From Verrucomicrobia bacterium S94 (GTDB lineage Bacteria > Verrucomicrobiota > Kiritimatiellia > Kiritimatiellales > Pontiellaceae), in contig CP036201.1 of the NCBI GenBank assembly GCA_004299845.1, positions 3,720,001 to 3,784,000 of the forward strand: 64,000 nt of DNA. Direction: 5' to 3'. The position numbers and the translations under genes were made by a program. A model generated the notes under the pieces. It made no database searches. It was not told the origin of the DNA and worked only from the letters and a program-made list of their open reading frames with translations. Of this stretch, positions 40,315 to 49,959 are shown one piece after another (position 1 is the first letter of the stretch; each line of letters begins with the position of its first letter).

Positions 40315-40364
40315 GACAGGATTAACAAGAAGAGCAGGATCCTGAAAATCCTGTTAATCCTGTC
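40315..40364. terminator. bidirectional inverted repeat between RRM gene and tldD
   Basis: Perfect 13-bp arms GACAGGATTAACA and TGTTAATCCTGTC flank a loop containing a BamHI-type palindrome GGATCC. It lies between convergent genes and is probably a bidirectional terminator; GGATTAACAGGAT is a common intergenic repeat in related genomes. Confidence 0.6.
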
Positions 40365-40370
40365 TGAATT

Positions 40371-41956
40371 TTACCCGCAGGTGATGCCGGACCACAGAAT
40401 CCACGGTCCGCCGCAACCGGCTTCAACCCCTTCTTTATGGTATTTTCCGCATCCGCCCCATTTGTTAATGGGTTCCCCGCCGGCTTCATTCGTTGGGTCC
40501 TCTTCCGCGATGACACTTTTAGCAATGATGGAATCCAGCAGTCGCGGAACGGGGTCGGACAGTTCAATATGCCCGCCCTGCGGACCGAGAAAGAGCCGGC
40601 CGGTCCGTTTGCCGTTTTTTATTTCTTCGAGGTATTCCGTTCCGGCAGTGAGGCCCATCCCTTTGGGATCCTCCATTCCCCGGCTGCATGTTCGGCTATG
40701 AAACCGTCTCCACACAATTCGATGAGTTCATCGAGTGTTTTATCGCCGGCCGTGAAGTAGGTGTTGGTCTGGCGCGGCATCAGTGGGCGTTTCCAGCTTT
40801 CGCGTTTGCCGTTTGACTGCCGCGGCGCCGGTCCGTTGATATCGCCGACGATGGATGACATCAGGTCATTCATCGGCGATGAAAGTTCACCTTTATCCAG
40901 AATAACCTGGGGCCGGACAATGAACCCTTCATCGTCAAAAAAGTGAGTGCCGTTGACCCCGTAGGGTATCGTCCCCATAGCAAAGACGCCGGCATTGTTG
41001 ATGATGGTCGCCTGTTCGTTACCGACTTTGACCCCTTTTTTTCTCAGACCTGGCGCACAGCTGCGTCCAAGGCGGCAGGTATCGCCCTCCTGTGTATGGC
41101 CGAAGGCTTCGTGGGCAATGACTCCGGTCACATCCGGGCCGGTAATAATGCGGTAGCGTCCGGGTTTGATGTGTTCGGCATGTTCCACTTTGTCGGCGGT
41201 TTCCACCAGCTTGGCGATCAGTGTATCAGTAATGGTTGCGCCGACTTCGGCACCGGTCATCCCGCCGATAATATCGCGCACATTTTTACCCGACGGTGTA
41301 ATTGCATAAATATAGTAGAGGCTGGAAAAGAGCGACTGTGACATCATGCGGGTGCGGTCGACAAACAGGCGGCTTTTAACTTTGCGGCGGATCATACAGC
41401 CGGCCGATGCCAGTTTGTCGCCGCCTTTTTCCATGATGGCTTCTTTGATCACTTTGGAACGCGCGGCGGTTTCGGCCCGGTTCATCGATTCGGAAATGGA
41501 CGGATCGTAGGTGCTGCCGAAATGCACGGGGGTATCAGCCTCGGGCAGTTTGCCGTTGATCAGTATCTGTTCGCGGACCGGTTCCGCAAACTGATTGATC
41601 GGTTCATCGGTCCAGGTCGGCGGTGTGTAGACGGACGGATTTTCCAGCGACTGGAAATAATCGAGCGCTTCGGAGCGCAGCGTCACTGCTGCGGAAAGAA
41701 GAGCGGTTTCATCAAAGTGGTTGGTGGCATATTCAAAGTTGCGCTGTCCGGCAAGGATGCGCAGAACCAGCCCGCGGTCCATCGTCAGCCCGCTTGCTTC
41801 GGTCTGGCTGACGTGACTCTGGAACTGGTCGAGATCCTCCAGGCAGGCGAAGGCATAGATTTTATCTTCAACGCCCTGTTCCATCGTTTTAACGAGTTTT
41901 CCAAGGAGTGGAAAAAAGGAACGGAGTTCGTCGGATAGGGGATAATATTTTTTCAT
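40371..41956 (-). pseudogene. tldD: TldD-type metallopeptidase, one frameshift
   Basis: Frame one (41956 to about 40679) carries the metalloprotease motif HEAFGHTQEGD and the TldD core (PGRYRIITGPDVTG, HFFDDEGF). Frame two ends the protein with GMEDPKGMGLTAGTEYLEEI, KRTGRLFLGPQGGHIELS and GGPWILWSG. Adding one G to the run at 40678-40681 (plus-strand CCCC) joins them into 528 residues, a normal length. TldD with PmbA forms a heterodimeric protease that matures modified peptides and degrades antitoxins such as CcdA. The pmbA-like gene lies 15 bp upstream. Probably intact in the organism. Confidence 0.78.
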
Positions 41957-41971
41957 GTTGATAGACCTCGT

Positions 41972-43332
41972 TTAGTTGCCGGCAATGGATACGCCTTTGG
42001 TGATAAGCATCGCATCGGGACCTTTATATCCGAGCGGCGGGGCATAGCTGCTTTTCGGAACGTTAACGGTGCCGATGCTGGCCGACAGACGGCAATCGGT
42101 GAAATTGTCTTTCAGGTTGCCGGAAACAACGCCGCCTTTCACCAGCGTAACCGTTCCGTCGGCCGCGACGTGTTTGCCGAGTTTGATCTCGGAGCTCCAG
42201 GTCAGCTTCTGCGCATCGATCAGCAGAGAGGAAAATTTAATGATCTGTGTGTATTCCAGTCCCTGGATATTTTTCGTGTCGAGGGTACCCGGCTCCACGA
42301 CAAGGTTGCCGCTCAGGCCGTTGGGTTCGAGGCCGAGATACTGACCGAAGCGGTTGCCGATGATCCGGTTTTTTACGGTGTTGTTTTCAATCAGCGTTCC
42401 GCCCGGGCCGGCAGACCGTCAATGGCGTAAGCCGAAGAGAGTACCATGCAGGGAATCGTCGGATCGAGGCTGAGATGCAGCGGATCGCCGTCACCTCCAC
42501 CGAAGGTATCTCCAATGTTGAGAAATGGGATCTTGATGTATTCGTTTTGGCAGTTGAGCTGACTGAGCAGAGCATCGAGCATTTGCGAAAGAGCATCTTT
42601 TTCAATCAGGATCGTGGCGTTATCCTGCGTATTCGGTTCGGCGCTGTCGCCCAGCGTGGCCACCTGCAGGGCACATTCATTAATGAAGTTTTTGACGTTC
42701 AGGTCGGCGACGGTTACCGATGTGGTGTGTTCGTGCACTTCTTTGTCGTTTTCCTGTCCGGCCTTTTCCATGGCGGCTTCGAGGTAGAGCTCGCTCAGTT
42801 CGGTTTCGTAGGCGAGGCCTTCCGAGTTGGTCCGGGCGCTGATGGAATAGTTGACGAAGAGCTCGGCGGAATTAAGGGCACAGCCTTCGGTTTCCGCAAA
42901 GGCGGAGCTGAACTTCTTTTCGATTTCGGCGGCGACCTCTTCAGGATGATCGCGCACATTCGGATCGCAGGTTTCAACCCTGGCCGGTTCTTCAGCCGGC
43001 GGTTTGGCGAGGGTCCATTTTTTGTTCTGGCTGCAGGCTGCCAGCGATACGGCATTGTCGATCTGTTCCGTGACGGGAAGATAGGTGACCAGGTCAATCA
43101 TGGACGTGCCGACCAGGCCCTCTTTTTCCGATGGCGTGTAGACCGAAAGTTTATAGTCTTCGCCCTCAACCCGCCGGCTCTGGTGACAGTGCAGCGTGGC
43201 GCCATCGGGTGAAGAATAGAGCCGTTGCAGACTGCGTGACTCCGTGGCGTTCAGGCTCCAGCCGGTCAGTGTGCCGGTCTTTACGGCTGCATTCAGGGCA
43301 TCAGTGACTTCATTGATAAATTTCTGGTTCAT
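41972..43332 (-). pseudogene. pmbA: PmbA/TldD-type partner subunit, one frameshift
   Basis: Frame one (43332 to about 42405) has the N-terminal PmbA-like region and ends SSAYAIDGLPAR; frame two (to 41972) continues GTLIENNTVKNRIIGNRFG, then EPGTLDTKNIQGLEY and the C-terminal beta region. One extra G at plus-strand CCC 42402-42404 restores a 453-residue PmbA-like protein. The HExxxH motif is absent, as expected for the non-catalytic partner. Start ATG 43332 has GAGGATTT. With tldD it would form the heteromeric protease. It lies directly downstream of REP array 2. Confidence 0.72.
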
Positions 43333-43430
43333 AAATCCTCAGTGTTTCGTTGAATAGCGCAGAGGATAAATGAATGGAGGAAAAGTTCCGCAATTAATTG
43401 TGTAAAAAAATGGAGTTGAGCGGGTCTGTT

Positions 43431-43735
43431 CGACGTTTCCTTCCCGCTGGTCAGGTAAACGTCCGCTACACCGGGGAGCTTTTTGATGAAGTGTTGTTGG
43501 TGTAGAGAACGCTTACCCGTAAGGAAAGCGTCGGGAGTCTGAAGGACAACCGTCGGGTGCTGAAGCGGAGCGGGTTGATTCGACGTTTCCTTCCCGTCGG
43601 TCAGGTAAACGTCCGCTACACCGGGGGAGCTTTTTGATGAAGTGTTGTTGGTGTAGAGAACGCTTACCCGGAGGGACACGCAGTGAGTCTGAAGGACAAC
43701 CGTCGGGAGTCTGTAAGACAGCCGCCGGGGAAGGT
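43431..43735. repeat. REP-like tandem array 2 (2 copies of ~150 bp)
   Basis: Copies begin at 43431 and 43581 with CGACGTTTCCTTCCCG. Same two-hairpin unit as array 1, with a shorter central region (GGGGAGCTTTTTGATGAAG). It lies between the pmbA start and the stop of the MFS gene. Confidence 0.85.
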
Positions 43736-44892
43736 CATTTTTTTACGCACAGGGCAGGCGGGATGGCGAAGAGACCGAGCAGGGCGGTGATTTTATAGGT
43801 GAGCAACAGGCCGCAGTGGTCGGCCGCAAAGCCGACTAGCATGGCGATGGCGGAGCCGGCGGCAAAATTCATGGTCATAAAAAGGCCGTTGGCGAGCGAG
43901 GGGCGGTCGGAGTTAAGATCGTGGATCATGGCCATGAAGACCGGTGTGCTGGCAAAAAAGAGCAGGCCCATCAGGATCAGCAGAAGCCAGAGGACGATTC
44001 CGCCGGAGAGGGTGAAGAGATACATCAGTGCCGGGGAAATCAGCATAATGCCGAGCAGAACTTTTCTGCGGCCGATTCGGTCGGAGAGGCTTCCTGCACC
44101 GAGAGCACCGAGTGCGGCGGCGAGTTCGAGTACGGCCAGCGCGATGGCTGCGGTTTTCAGCGAATGGCCGTGATCGACCATATAGGAGGGGAGAAAGAGG
44201 GCGAGTGCTGATTTGGAGAAGCCACGAAAAAACATAATCGGCAGGATGGTGCTGAACAGCGGGGTCATGCCCCGGAAGGATTTTAAAAGCGGTTCTTTGG
44301 CGGGGGTACTGAAATGGAGAAGGTCTTCTTTGCGGATGGTGCGCAGGTTGAGGAAAAGGAGCAGCGATGCTATCAGGCCGACGGGAATAAGCCGCCAGAT
44401 GCCTTCGAGTCCCCACCAGGAGACCGCAGCGGTGACGAGGAGTGGTCCGACGGTACGGGCCAGTTCTCCACCGAACATGAAAAAGCTCATGCCGCGTCCG
44501 ACTTTATCGCCGGATACACGCCGCATCAGTACGGGAGCGGTGACGTGATAAACCGCGGCGGTGATTCCGCTGACCAGCATCAGCACGGCCAGCATGATGA
44601 TTGACGGAGCCAGACCGATCAGGCTCATGGAGACAACCGCAACCACCGGACAGAGAATAATGCCGGAGCGAATCAGTATCCGGTCGGCAATGATGCCGAA
44701 GAGCGGATTGAAGAGGGCGGGGATGCGTTGCACCACGGAGAGTGCTCCGGCAAGGGCATAAGTGAACCCCAGCTTTTCACTCAGCAACGGAAGCAACGGT
44801 GCAAAAAATGAGGTATAGGTGTCGTGCAGCAGATGGGTTGCGGCAATGGAACTGACATGGCCGCTTTGAAAACGTTTTTCGGCCGGGCTCAT
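43735..44892 (-). CDS. MFS transporter, fosmidomycin-resistance (Fsr)-like
   Basis: 385 residues with about 12 transmembrane helices and an early HDTYTSFFAPLLPLLSEKLG motif typical of the Fsr branch of the major facilitator superfamily (multidrug and fosmidomycin efflux); the MFS loop GIIADRILIRSG and the second-half ALGAGSLSDRIGRRKVL are visible. The substrate cannot be read. The start overlaps the stop of the EFR1-like ferredoxin gene by four bases, so an efflux/redox operon is likely. ATG start. Confidence 0.85.
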   Translation of the reverse strand: MSPAEKRFQSGHVSSIAATHLLHDTYTSFFAPLLPLLSEKLGFTYALAGALSVVQRIPALFNPLFGIIADRILIRSGIILCPVVAVVSMSLIGLAPSIIMLAVLMLVSGITAAVYHVTAPVLMRRVSGDKVGRGMSFFMFGGELARTVGPLLVTAAVSWWGLEGIWRLIPVGLIASLLLFLNLRTIRKEDLLHFSTPAKEPLLKSFRGMTPLFSTILPIMFFRGFSKSALALFLPSYMVDHGHSLKTAAIALAVLELAAALGALGAGSLSDRIGRRKVLLGIMLISPALMYLFTLSGGIVLWLLLILMGLLFFASTPVFMAMIHDLNSDRPSLANGLFMTMNFAAGSAIAMLVGFAADHCGLLLTYKITALLGLFAIPPALCVKK

Positions 44893-45662
44893 TGGCCGAG
44901 AAAAATTTCGGGTTCGCGCCGTTCGGAAAAATGGTCGTTCAGTTTCTGCGCGGTCGCCCTGATGGGTTCAAGGGTCAGACTGCGGGCATCTTCCGGACAG
45001 AAGCGCAGGCAGGCCATGCACCAGATGCAGTTGTCAGGGTCGGCTTCGGCCACAGAATTTTTGATCGACATCCCCTGCGTAGGGCAGAGTTCAACACATT
45101 TGCCGCAGGCGGTGCAGCGTTCCGGATCGACCGATGTGGCGGATCCGGTCAGGTTTTTCTCCGGTTTATAGGGTCGGTTTCCTGGTACGGTTTCGAGTTC
45201 TGCGGTTCCGATCTGTCGGCCAAAGGCTTCCGCCTTCTCGAGGTCGGCGGCATCGGGCCGGCCTTTGGAAAGCGGAAGCTGCGAAGTTGAAAAAGAATGT
45301 TCGCCCAGGAACGTGCCGGCGGCAACCGGACGGAATCCCTGTTTACGGCAGAGATCGTAAAGCTCAATCAACGCATCGTCATAATGACGGTTGCCATAAA
45401 CCACAACGGGAACCGCCGCTGCGCTGTTTCCTTTGATGGAAAGAAAGCGTTGTACTGCCAGTTGCGGCAACCGGCCCGCGTAGACCGGCATACCGATCAG
45501 AACGAGGTCGTTTTTTCTGAAAACGGGAAGTATTTCCGGGGATCGGCAGGTGAGGTCGGTTTCACTTTGTACGGTGCCGTTGGTACCGCACGCGATGGCT
45601 TTCAGGGTTTGGCGGGTGGTCGTTGTAGGGGAGAAATAGATCAGGTGTATTTTATTGTGCAT
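44889..45662 (-). CDS. EFR1-type flavodoxin-ferredoxin protein
   Basis: 257 residues. N-terminal flavodoxin-like domain (about 5-160; LIYFSPTTTTRQT phosphate loop, GMPVYAGRLPQLAVQRF) and a C-terminal 2x[4Fe-4S] ferredoxin domain with C-x2-C-x2-C-x3-CP (CTACGKCVELCP) and a second cluster CIWCMACLRFCP. EFR1-family proteins are electron-transfer proteins of anaerobes, so an anaerobic lifestyle is suggested. Translationally coupled to the downstream MFS gene. The exact partner is unknown. Confidence 0.88.
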   Translation of the reverse strand: MHNKIHLIYFSPTTTTRQTLKAIACGTNGTVQSETDLTCRSPEILPVFRKNDLVLIGMPVYAGRLPQLAVQRFLSIKGNSAAAVPVVVYGNRHYDDALIELYDLCRKQGFRPVAAGTFLGEHSFSTSQLPLSKGRPDAADLEKAEAFGRQIGTAELETVPGNRPYKPEKNLTGSATSVDPERCTACGKCVELCPTQGMSIKNSVAEADPDNCIWCMACLRFCPEDARSLTLEPIRATAQKLNDHFSERREPEIFLGQ

Positions 45663-45797
45663 TTTTCAGTCCTCAAAATATTCGATAACGGGTTGTGAGC
45701 ATATGCTTAATATGCGTACAGGCAAGCCCGTGTTTTTAAAAATTGTAAGGTCCGGTTTTATTGGGGCAGGAAATGGGGAGCGGAGTGTTGCCTGGTT

Positions 45798-46630
45798 CGA
45801 CGTTTCCTTCCCGTTGGTCAGGTAAACGTCCGCTACACCGGGAAGCTTTTTGATGAAGTGTTGTTGGTGTAGAGGACGCTTACCCGAAGGGAAGCGTCGG
45901 GAGTCTGAAGGACAACCGTCGGGAGTTGAAGCAGAGCGGGTTTGTTCGACGTTTCCCTCCCGTTGATCAGGTAAACGCCCGCTACACCGGAAAGCTTTTT
46001 GATGAAGTGTTGTTGGTGTAGAGGACGCTTACCCGAAGGGAAGCGTCGGGAGTTTGAAAACAACCGTCGCGAGTTGAAGCTGAGCGGGTTTGTTCGACGT
46101 TTCCCTCCCGCTGGTCAGGTAAACGTCCGCTACACCGGGAAGCTTTTGAAGAGGAAATACCGGAGGTGTAGAGGACGCTTACCCGTAAGGAAAGCGTCGG
46201 GAGTCTGAAGGACAACCGTCGGGAGTTGAAGTTGAGCGGGTCTGTTCGACGTTTCCTTCCCGCTGGTCAGGTAAACGTCCGCTACACCGGGGCGCTTTTG
46301 AAGAGGAAATGCCGTTGGTGTAGAGGACGCTTACCCGTAAGGAAAGCGTCGGGAGTCTGAAGGACAACCGTCGGGAGATGAAGTTGAGCGGGTCTGTTCG
46401 ACGTTTCCTTCCTGCTGGTCAGGTAAACGTCCGCTACACCGGGGCGCTTTTGAAGAGGAAATGCCGTTGGTGTAGAGGACGCTTACCCGTAAGGAAAGCG
46501 TCGGGAGTCTGAAGGACAACCGTCGGGAGTTGAAGCTGAGCGGGTCTGTTCGACGTTTCCTTCCTGCTGGTCAGGTAAACGTCCGCTACACCGGTTGTGT
46601 TGGTTGTAGAAACGTCCGCTACACCGGCGG
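45798..46630. repeat. REP-like tandem array 3 (6 copies of ~150 bp)
   Basis: Copies begin at 45798, 45947, 46095, 46247, 46399 and 46551; the last is truncated. Periods of 148-152 bp. The unit is the same as in arrays 1 and 2, with some copies carrying CCCTCCCG or CCTTCCTG variants in the left hairpin. It lies between the start of the ferredoxin gene and the stop of the oxidoreductase gene. Confidence 0.85.
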
Positions 46631-46638
46631 CAGGAATA

Positions 46639-47583
46639 TCAGACCGTAACGACGGCTTTTCCGACGGTGCGGCCGGATTCGAGCTGGCGGTGGGCATCCT
46701 GCAGTTTATCGAACGGGAAGGTCACGGAGATATGCGGTTTCAGCGTTCCGTCTTTCAGCATACCGGCTAGCGTATTCATCTGATCGCCATTGGATTGAAC
46801 CAGGATAAACTCAATGTTGATGTTCCGGGCTGCTGCTTCCTGAACTGCTGCTTCGGGGAAATCCGGGGCGGGCAGGGAAACCATACCGCCGCCGTCTTTG
46901 ATCACCTTTACCGATTTCGTGATGTTTTCTCCGCCCATGCCGTCGAGCACAAAGTCGATACCGGTCAGGACCTCTTCAAACTGCACTTCGCGGTAGTCGA
47001 TATGTTCATCGGCACCCATGGCCATGCAGAAGTCGCGGTTTTTAGCTGATGATGTAGTGATAACATGCGCACCCATTTTTTTTGCCATCTGAATGGCAAA
47101 GTGGCCGACGCCGCCGGATCCGGCATGGATCAACACACGGTCATCCGCTTTAATACGGCCAGTCAACACCTGCAAAGCCGTGAGAGCCGCCAGTGTCGTT
47201 GCTGCAGCCTCTTCGAAAGAGCAGTTTGCCGGCATCTTGGCAAGGTGATCCGCCGGGGCGGCCACATATTCCGCATAAGCTTTTCCATGTCCTGGAAAAT
47301 TCACCATGCCGAAGACCTTGTCACCAACTTTGAAGTCGGTGACGTCTGCTCCGGTTTCGGCGACGACGCCGGCGATATCCCAGCCGATAATGACCGGGCG
47401 ATCTTCGGTCTGCATGATCATGTTGAGGACTTCTTCATGCGGTCGTACTTTCACGTCGACCGGGTTGATGCTGATGGCTTTGGTTTCCACCAGAACTTCA
47501 TCGGCTTTGATTTCGGGTTTTTCAATGTCGGACAGGACGAGGTTTTCCACGCCGCCGGCTTCATGTAGTACGTATGCTTTCAT
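46639..47583 (-). CDS. zinc-type/quinone oxidoreductase (MDR family)
   Basis: 314 residues, medium-chain reductase fold. KAYVLHEAGGVENLVLSD at the N terminus, then GWDIAGVVAETGADVTDFKVGDKVFG, the NADP(H) loop VLIHAGSGGVGHFAIQMAK and C-terminal VTFPFDKLQDAHRQLESGRTVGKAVV. The structural-zinc cysteines are absent, as in quinone oxidoreductases. Last gene of the operon headed by the nitroreductase at 49261, so probably a reductase for quinones or reactive aldehydes under the TetR regulator. Confidence 0.85.
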   Translation of the reverse strand: MKAYVLHEAGGVENLVLSDIEKPEIKADEVLVETKAISINPVDVKVRPHEEVLNMIMQTEDRPVIIGWDIAGVVAETGADVTDFKVGDKVFGMVNFPGHGKAYAEYVAAPADHLAKMPANCSFEEAAATTLAALTALQVLTGRIKADDRVLIHAGSGGVGHFAIQMAKKMGAHVITTSSAKNRDFCMAMGADEHIDYREVQFEEVLTGIDFVLDGMGGENITKSVKVIKDGGGMVSLPAPDFPEAAVQEAAARNINIEFILVQSNGDQMNTLAGMLKDGTLKPHISVTFPFDKLQDAHRQLESGRTVGKAVVTV

Positions 47584-47672
47584 GTCGGTTTCCTATTCGT
47601 TGAGTTGATGGTAGGGAATGAATGGGGGATGGGGCTAAATTTATACCGGTACAGTACCGGCTTATCCGTTGT

Positions 47673-47966
47673 TTATGATCCTGTGATTGGAGTCATGGTA
47701 TTCACTGTAAACTCCTCGGTTGCACCTTCTGTTGCTGCAATAAAGGCCTGGAAGTGGTCCGAGTCCGCATGCCGCTGAAGCAGCTCCGGGGAATCCCAGT
47801 TTTCATACACCACAAAAAGTGTAGGGGTATCGTTGTCCTGATGTACGACATAGTCGATGCATCCTTCGTCGTTGGCTCGGGTCTGTTCCGCCAGTTTCAG
47901 CAGTTCGGATTTCACCCGGTCGACGGTGTTTTCCCTGGCTTTGATGGTTGCAATTACGGTCAGCAT
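47673..47966 (-). CDS. antibiotic biosynthesis monooxygenase (ABM/YgiN-like)
   Basis: 97 residues, single ABM domain: TVIATIKARENTVDRVKSEL, YVVHQDNDTPTLFVVYENWD, LLQRHADSDHFQAFI. Family members such as YgiN oxidise quinols without cofactor. AGGAGAAAAGAA precedes the ATG. Lies in the electrophile-response operon between the oxidoreductase and the nitroreductases. Confidence 0.85.
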   Translation of the reverse strand: MLTVIATIKARENTVDRVKSELLKLAEQTRANDEGCIDYVVHQDNDTPTLFVVYENWDSPELLQRHADSDHFQAFIAATEGATEEFTVNTMTPITGS

Positions 47967-48031
47967 TTCTTTTCTCCTTGGTTTATAGATGAATTGCTGA
48001 ATACACGGAGTATTCCGCGTATTCAGCGGGG

Positions 48032-48580
48032 TTATACAAAGCGCAGGATTTCGGCGGCTTTCATACGCGGGGTAGGGGGCGGTGTTTCATCCGGCCAGCC
48101 ATAGACAATCAGTGCGGAAACCGTTTCGCCTTCCGGCAGATTCAGCAGTTTCGGCAGGGTTTCTTTGTCGATCACCCCGAAAATACAGGTGCCGACGCCT
48201 AATGCATGCGCCGCCAGACAGAAGGTCTGACAGGCGATACCGGCATCGAACGACTCCCAGGCCTCGGGGTCGGAGAGTTCAATGTCGAGTTTGGCGGGAT
48301 CGATCCGTCCGCTTTTACCCTTCACATGACTCAGTACGCAGACGCCCGGTGCATTTGCCAGCGTTTTCATATTATAGGCAAATCCCTTAACGCCTTCGCC
48401 GGCAATCTGCTGAATCATTTCGGGATTATCCACCAGCGTGTAGCGTGCAATCTGGGTGTTGGCCCACGACGGCGCCCAGCGCGCAATATCGATGATTTCA
48501 TGCATCGTTTCCCGGTCGACCGGATTTTCTTTGAATTTACGCACGCTCCGGCGTGTTTTAATCAGTTCAATAGCTTCCAC
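48032..48580 (-). CDS. nitroreductase family protein (short form)
   Basis: 182 residues. FMN-binding RRSVRKFKENPVDRETM at the N terminus, ARWAPSWANTQIAR, CLAAHALGVGTCIFG and LIVYGWPDETPPP near the C terminus. Start is GTG with GAAGGAG upstream at correct spacing. Probably NAD(P)H-dependent reduction of nitro or quinone compounds. 24 bp from the upstream nitroreductase gene. Confidence 0.88.
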   Translation of the reverse strand: MEAIELIKTRRSVRKFKENPVDRETMHEIIDIARWAPSWANTQIARYTLVDNPEMIQQIAGEGVKGFAYNMKTLANAPGVCVLSHVKGKSGRIDPAKLDIELSDPEAWESFDAGIACQTFCLAAHALGVGTCIFGVIDKETLPKLLNLPEGETVSALIVYGWPDETPPPTPRMKAAEILRFV

Positions 48581-48604
48581 GGTGAACTCCTTCTGTTTTT
48601 TTAA

Positions 48605-49261
48605 TCAGTCCAGGATGGTAAAGATATCCGATTCCGGAAGGCGGGATTTCGGGAGGCCGGCGTTGAAATCGGAGTGTTTGCGGTAACCGAGCGATACGAG
48701 GGCGACGGGGCTGTATCCTTTTTCACTGAGGCCGAATTCCTCATCCAGAGCCGCTGCATCCAGCCCTTCCATCGGAACGGCATCCATGCCCAGCGCGGCG
48801 GCGCCGAGCAGCACTGTACCCATATTGAGATAGACCTGTTTTTCCATCCAGCTGCGGGTATCCTTAAGTTCATTCCGGTGGATATCTGCAAAGGTGATAC
48901 GGGCCTGGTGCATCATGTCTTTGAACGAGGGCTCCGCAAAACGACCGTCCTTTTCCTCCTGTTCGAGCAGATGCTGCAGATAGGCATCATCCAGATCATT
49001 TTTCACACAGAACACAATGACATGCGAGGCATTCAGTACTTTCGGTTCATTGAACCGGAAGGCGTCCTGCGTGCCCCGGGCGACGCGGCGTTTGCCTTCC
49101 GGAGTATCGGCAATGATAAAGTGCCAGGGTTGCAAATTTACGCTTGATGGGCTTTTGCGGAGCAGACTTTTGATCTGTTCAAACTGCTCGGCGGGGATTT
49201 TTCTGTCGGGGTCGAATTCCTTTGTGGAATAACGCCATTCTGCAACTTCATTCAGGTTCAT
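48605..49261 (-). CDS. NAD(P)H-dependent nitroreductase (NfsB-like)
   Basis: 218 residues, the NfsB-like length. RYSTKEFDPDRKIPAEQ with the FMN-binding start, SPSSVNLQPWHFIIADTPEGK, EKQVYLNMGTVLLGAAALGMDAVPMEG and the C-terminal VALVSLGYRKHSDFN. AGAGGAAAAAC precedes the ATG. The 15-bp palindrome at 49295-49309 lies 34 bp upstream, so this is the first gene of the TetR-controlled operon. Confidence 0.9.
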   Translation of the reverse strand: MNLNEVAEWRYSTKEFDPDRKIPAEQFEQIKSLLRKSPSSVNLQPWHFIIADTPEGKRRVARGTQDAFRFNEPKVLNASHVIVFCVKNDLDDAYLQHLLEQEEKDGRFAEPSFKDMMHQARITFADIHRNELKDTRSWMEKQVYLNMGTVLLGAAALGMDAVPMEGLDAAALDEEFGLSEKGYSPVALVSLGYRKHSDFNAGLPKSRLPESDIFTILD

Positions 49262-49294
49262 GTTTTTCCTCTCTGTTGGGAGTTCGTTATAAAA

Positions 49295-49309
49295 TAGACC
49301 GGTCGTCTA
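49295..49309. promoter_or_regulatory. TetR-family operator, copy 1
   Basis: TAGACCGGTCGTCTA, an imperfect palindrome (TAGAC-x5-GTCTA with a palindromic centre), lies directly upstream of the nitroreductase operon. The same 15 bases occur at 49945-49959 beside the TetR gene. Confidence 0.75.
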
Positions 49310-49333
49310 GAATATGTTCAAATTTTTTTCAGG

Positions 49334-49930
49334 TTAATTCATGTGTTTTTTAATGCGGGCTTTAATCTGGTCAACGGTATGGCGCACCGGCTCCGGGCTC
49401 CGGAAGATGACCGCCCGCTGTGCGGCACCCGCCCAGTGGTCCTGGATCAGTGCGGCTTCCGCGGCCGTATCAAAATCCGCCGGAAGCTGACCGGCGTTAA
49501 CGGCATCGTCGAGCACCTCGCGATAGATGCTGATCCAGTCATTAAAGCCCTTGATCAATTCCTCACGCATGCCCTCGCTGATTTCCGAAATTTCATTGCC
49601 GAGCTTGATTGCCAGACAGGGAAATTTCCCCGGATTTTTCTCCATGAAAGCAATACTGCCCTCCAGATAGTTGAAGAGCCGCTTCAAGGCATCCGGCTCC
49701 CGTTTCCGGTTCAGCATGAAAGACCGCTTATGTGCGCTGGCCTCGGCCATATAATGCTTCATCATTTCAATACCGAACTGTTCCTTCGACTCAAAATAGT
49801 GATAGAACGATCCCTTCGGCACCTGCACCGCCTCCAGCAGCTGCTTCAGGCCGACTGCGTGAAAACTCCGCTCCAGCATCAGCTCCTCTGCTGCTTCAAG
49901 AATCCGTTCTCTGGTAGGTTTTTCACTCAT
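49334..49930 (-). CDS. TetR/NemR-like transcriptional repressor
   Basis: 198 residues from ATG 49930; ATG codons upstream are unlikely because the helix-turn-helix normally starts about ten residues in. HTH: RILEAAEELMLERSFHAVGL, KQLLEAVQVPKGSFYHYFES. The ligand domain has FPCLAIKLGNEISEISEGMR, which matches the NemR branch where one cysteine in this region senses electrophiles and hypochlorite. It represses genes for reductive detoxification, and the neighbouring nitroreductases, ABM monooxygenase and quinone reductase fit. It has its own operator at 49945-49959. The ligand is inferred. Confidence 0.85.
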   Translation of the reverse strand: MSEKPTRERILEAAEELMLERSFHAVGLKQLLEAVQVPKGSFYHYFESKEQFGIEMMKHYMAEASAHKRSFMLNRKREPDALKRLFNYLEGSIAFMEKNPGKFPCLAIKLGNEISEISEGMREELIKGFNDWISIYREVLDDAVNAGQLPADFDTAAEAALIQDHWAGAAQRAVIFRSPEPVRHTVDQIKARIKKHMN

Positions 49931-49944
49931 GATGCGTTGCATAT

Positions 49945-49959
49945 TAGACCGGTCGTCTA
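49945..49959. promoter_or_regulatory. TetR-family operator, copy 2
   Basis: TAGACCGGTCGTCTA, identical to the copy at 49295, ends 14 bp upstream of the tetR start codon and suggests autorepression. Confidence 0.75.

Noticed and set aside
37355-46630. The three arrays as CRISPR arrays
   Set aside because: Repeat units are about 150 bp, directly tandem, and have no unique spacers of constant length. The true CRISPR locus with cas genes lies at 50.4-64 kb.
37239-46697. Near-identical ~60-90-residue open reading frames across the repeat arrays, minus strand (starts with MSFRLP and similar)
   Set aside because: They repeat with the 150-bp unit, have no ribosome sites, overlap each other and change frame between arrays. 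The DNA is explained by inverted REP-like hairpins.
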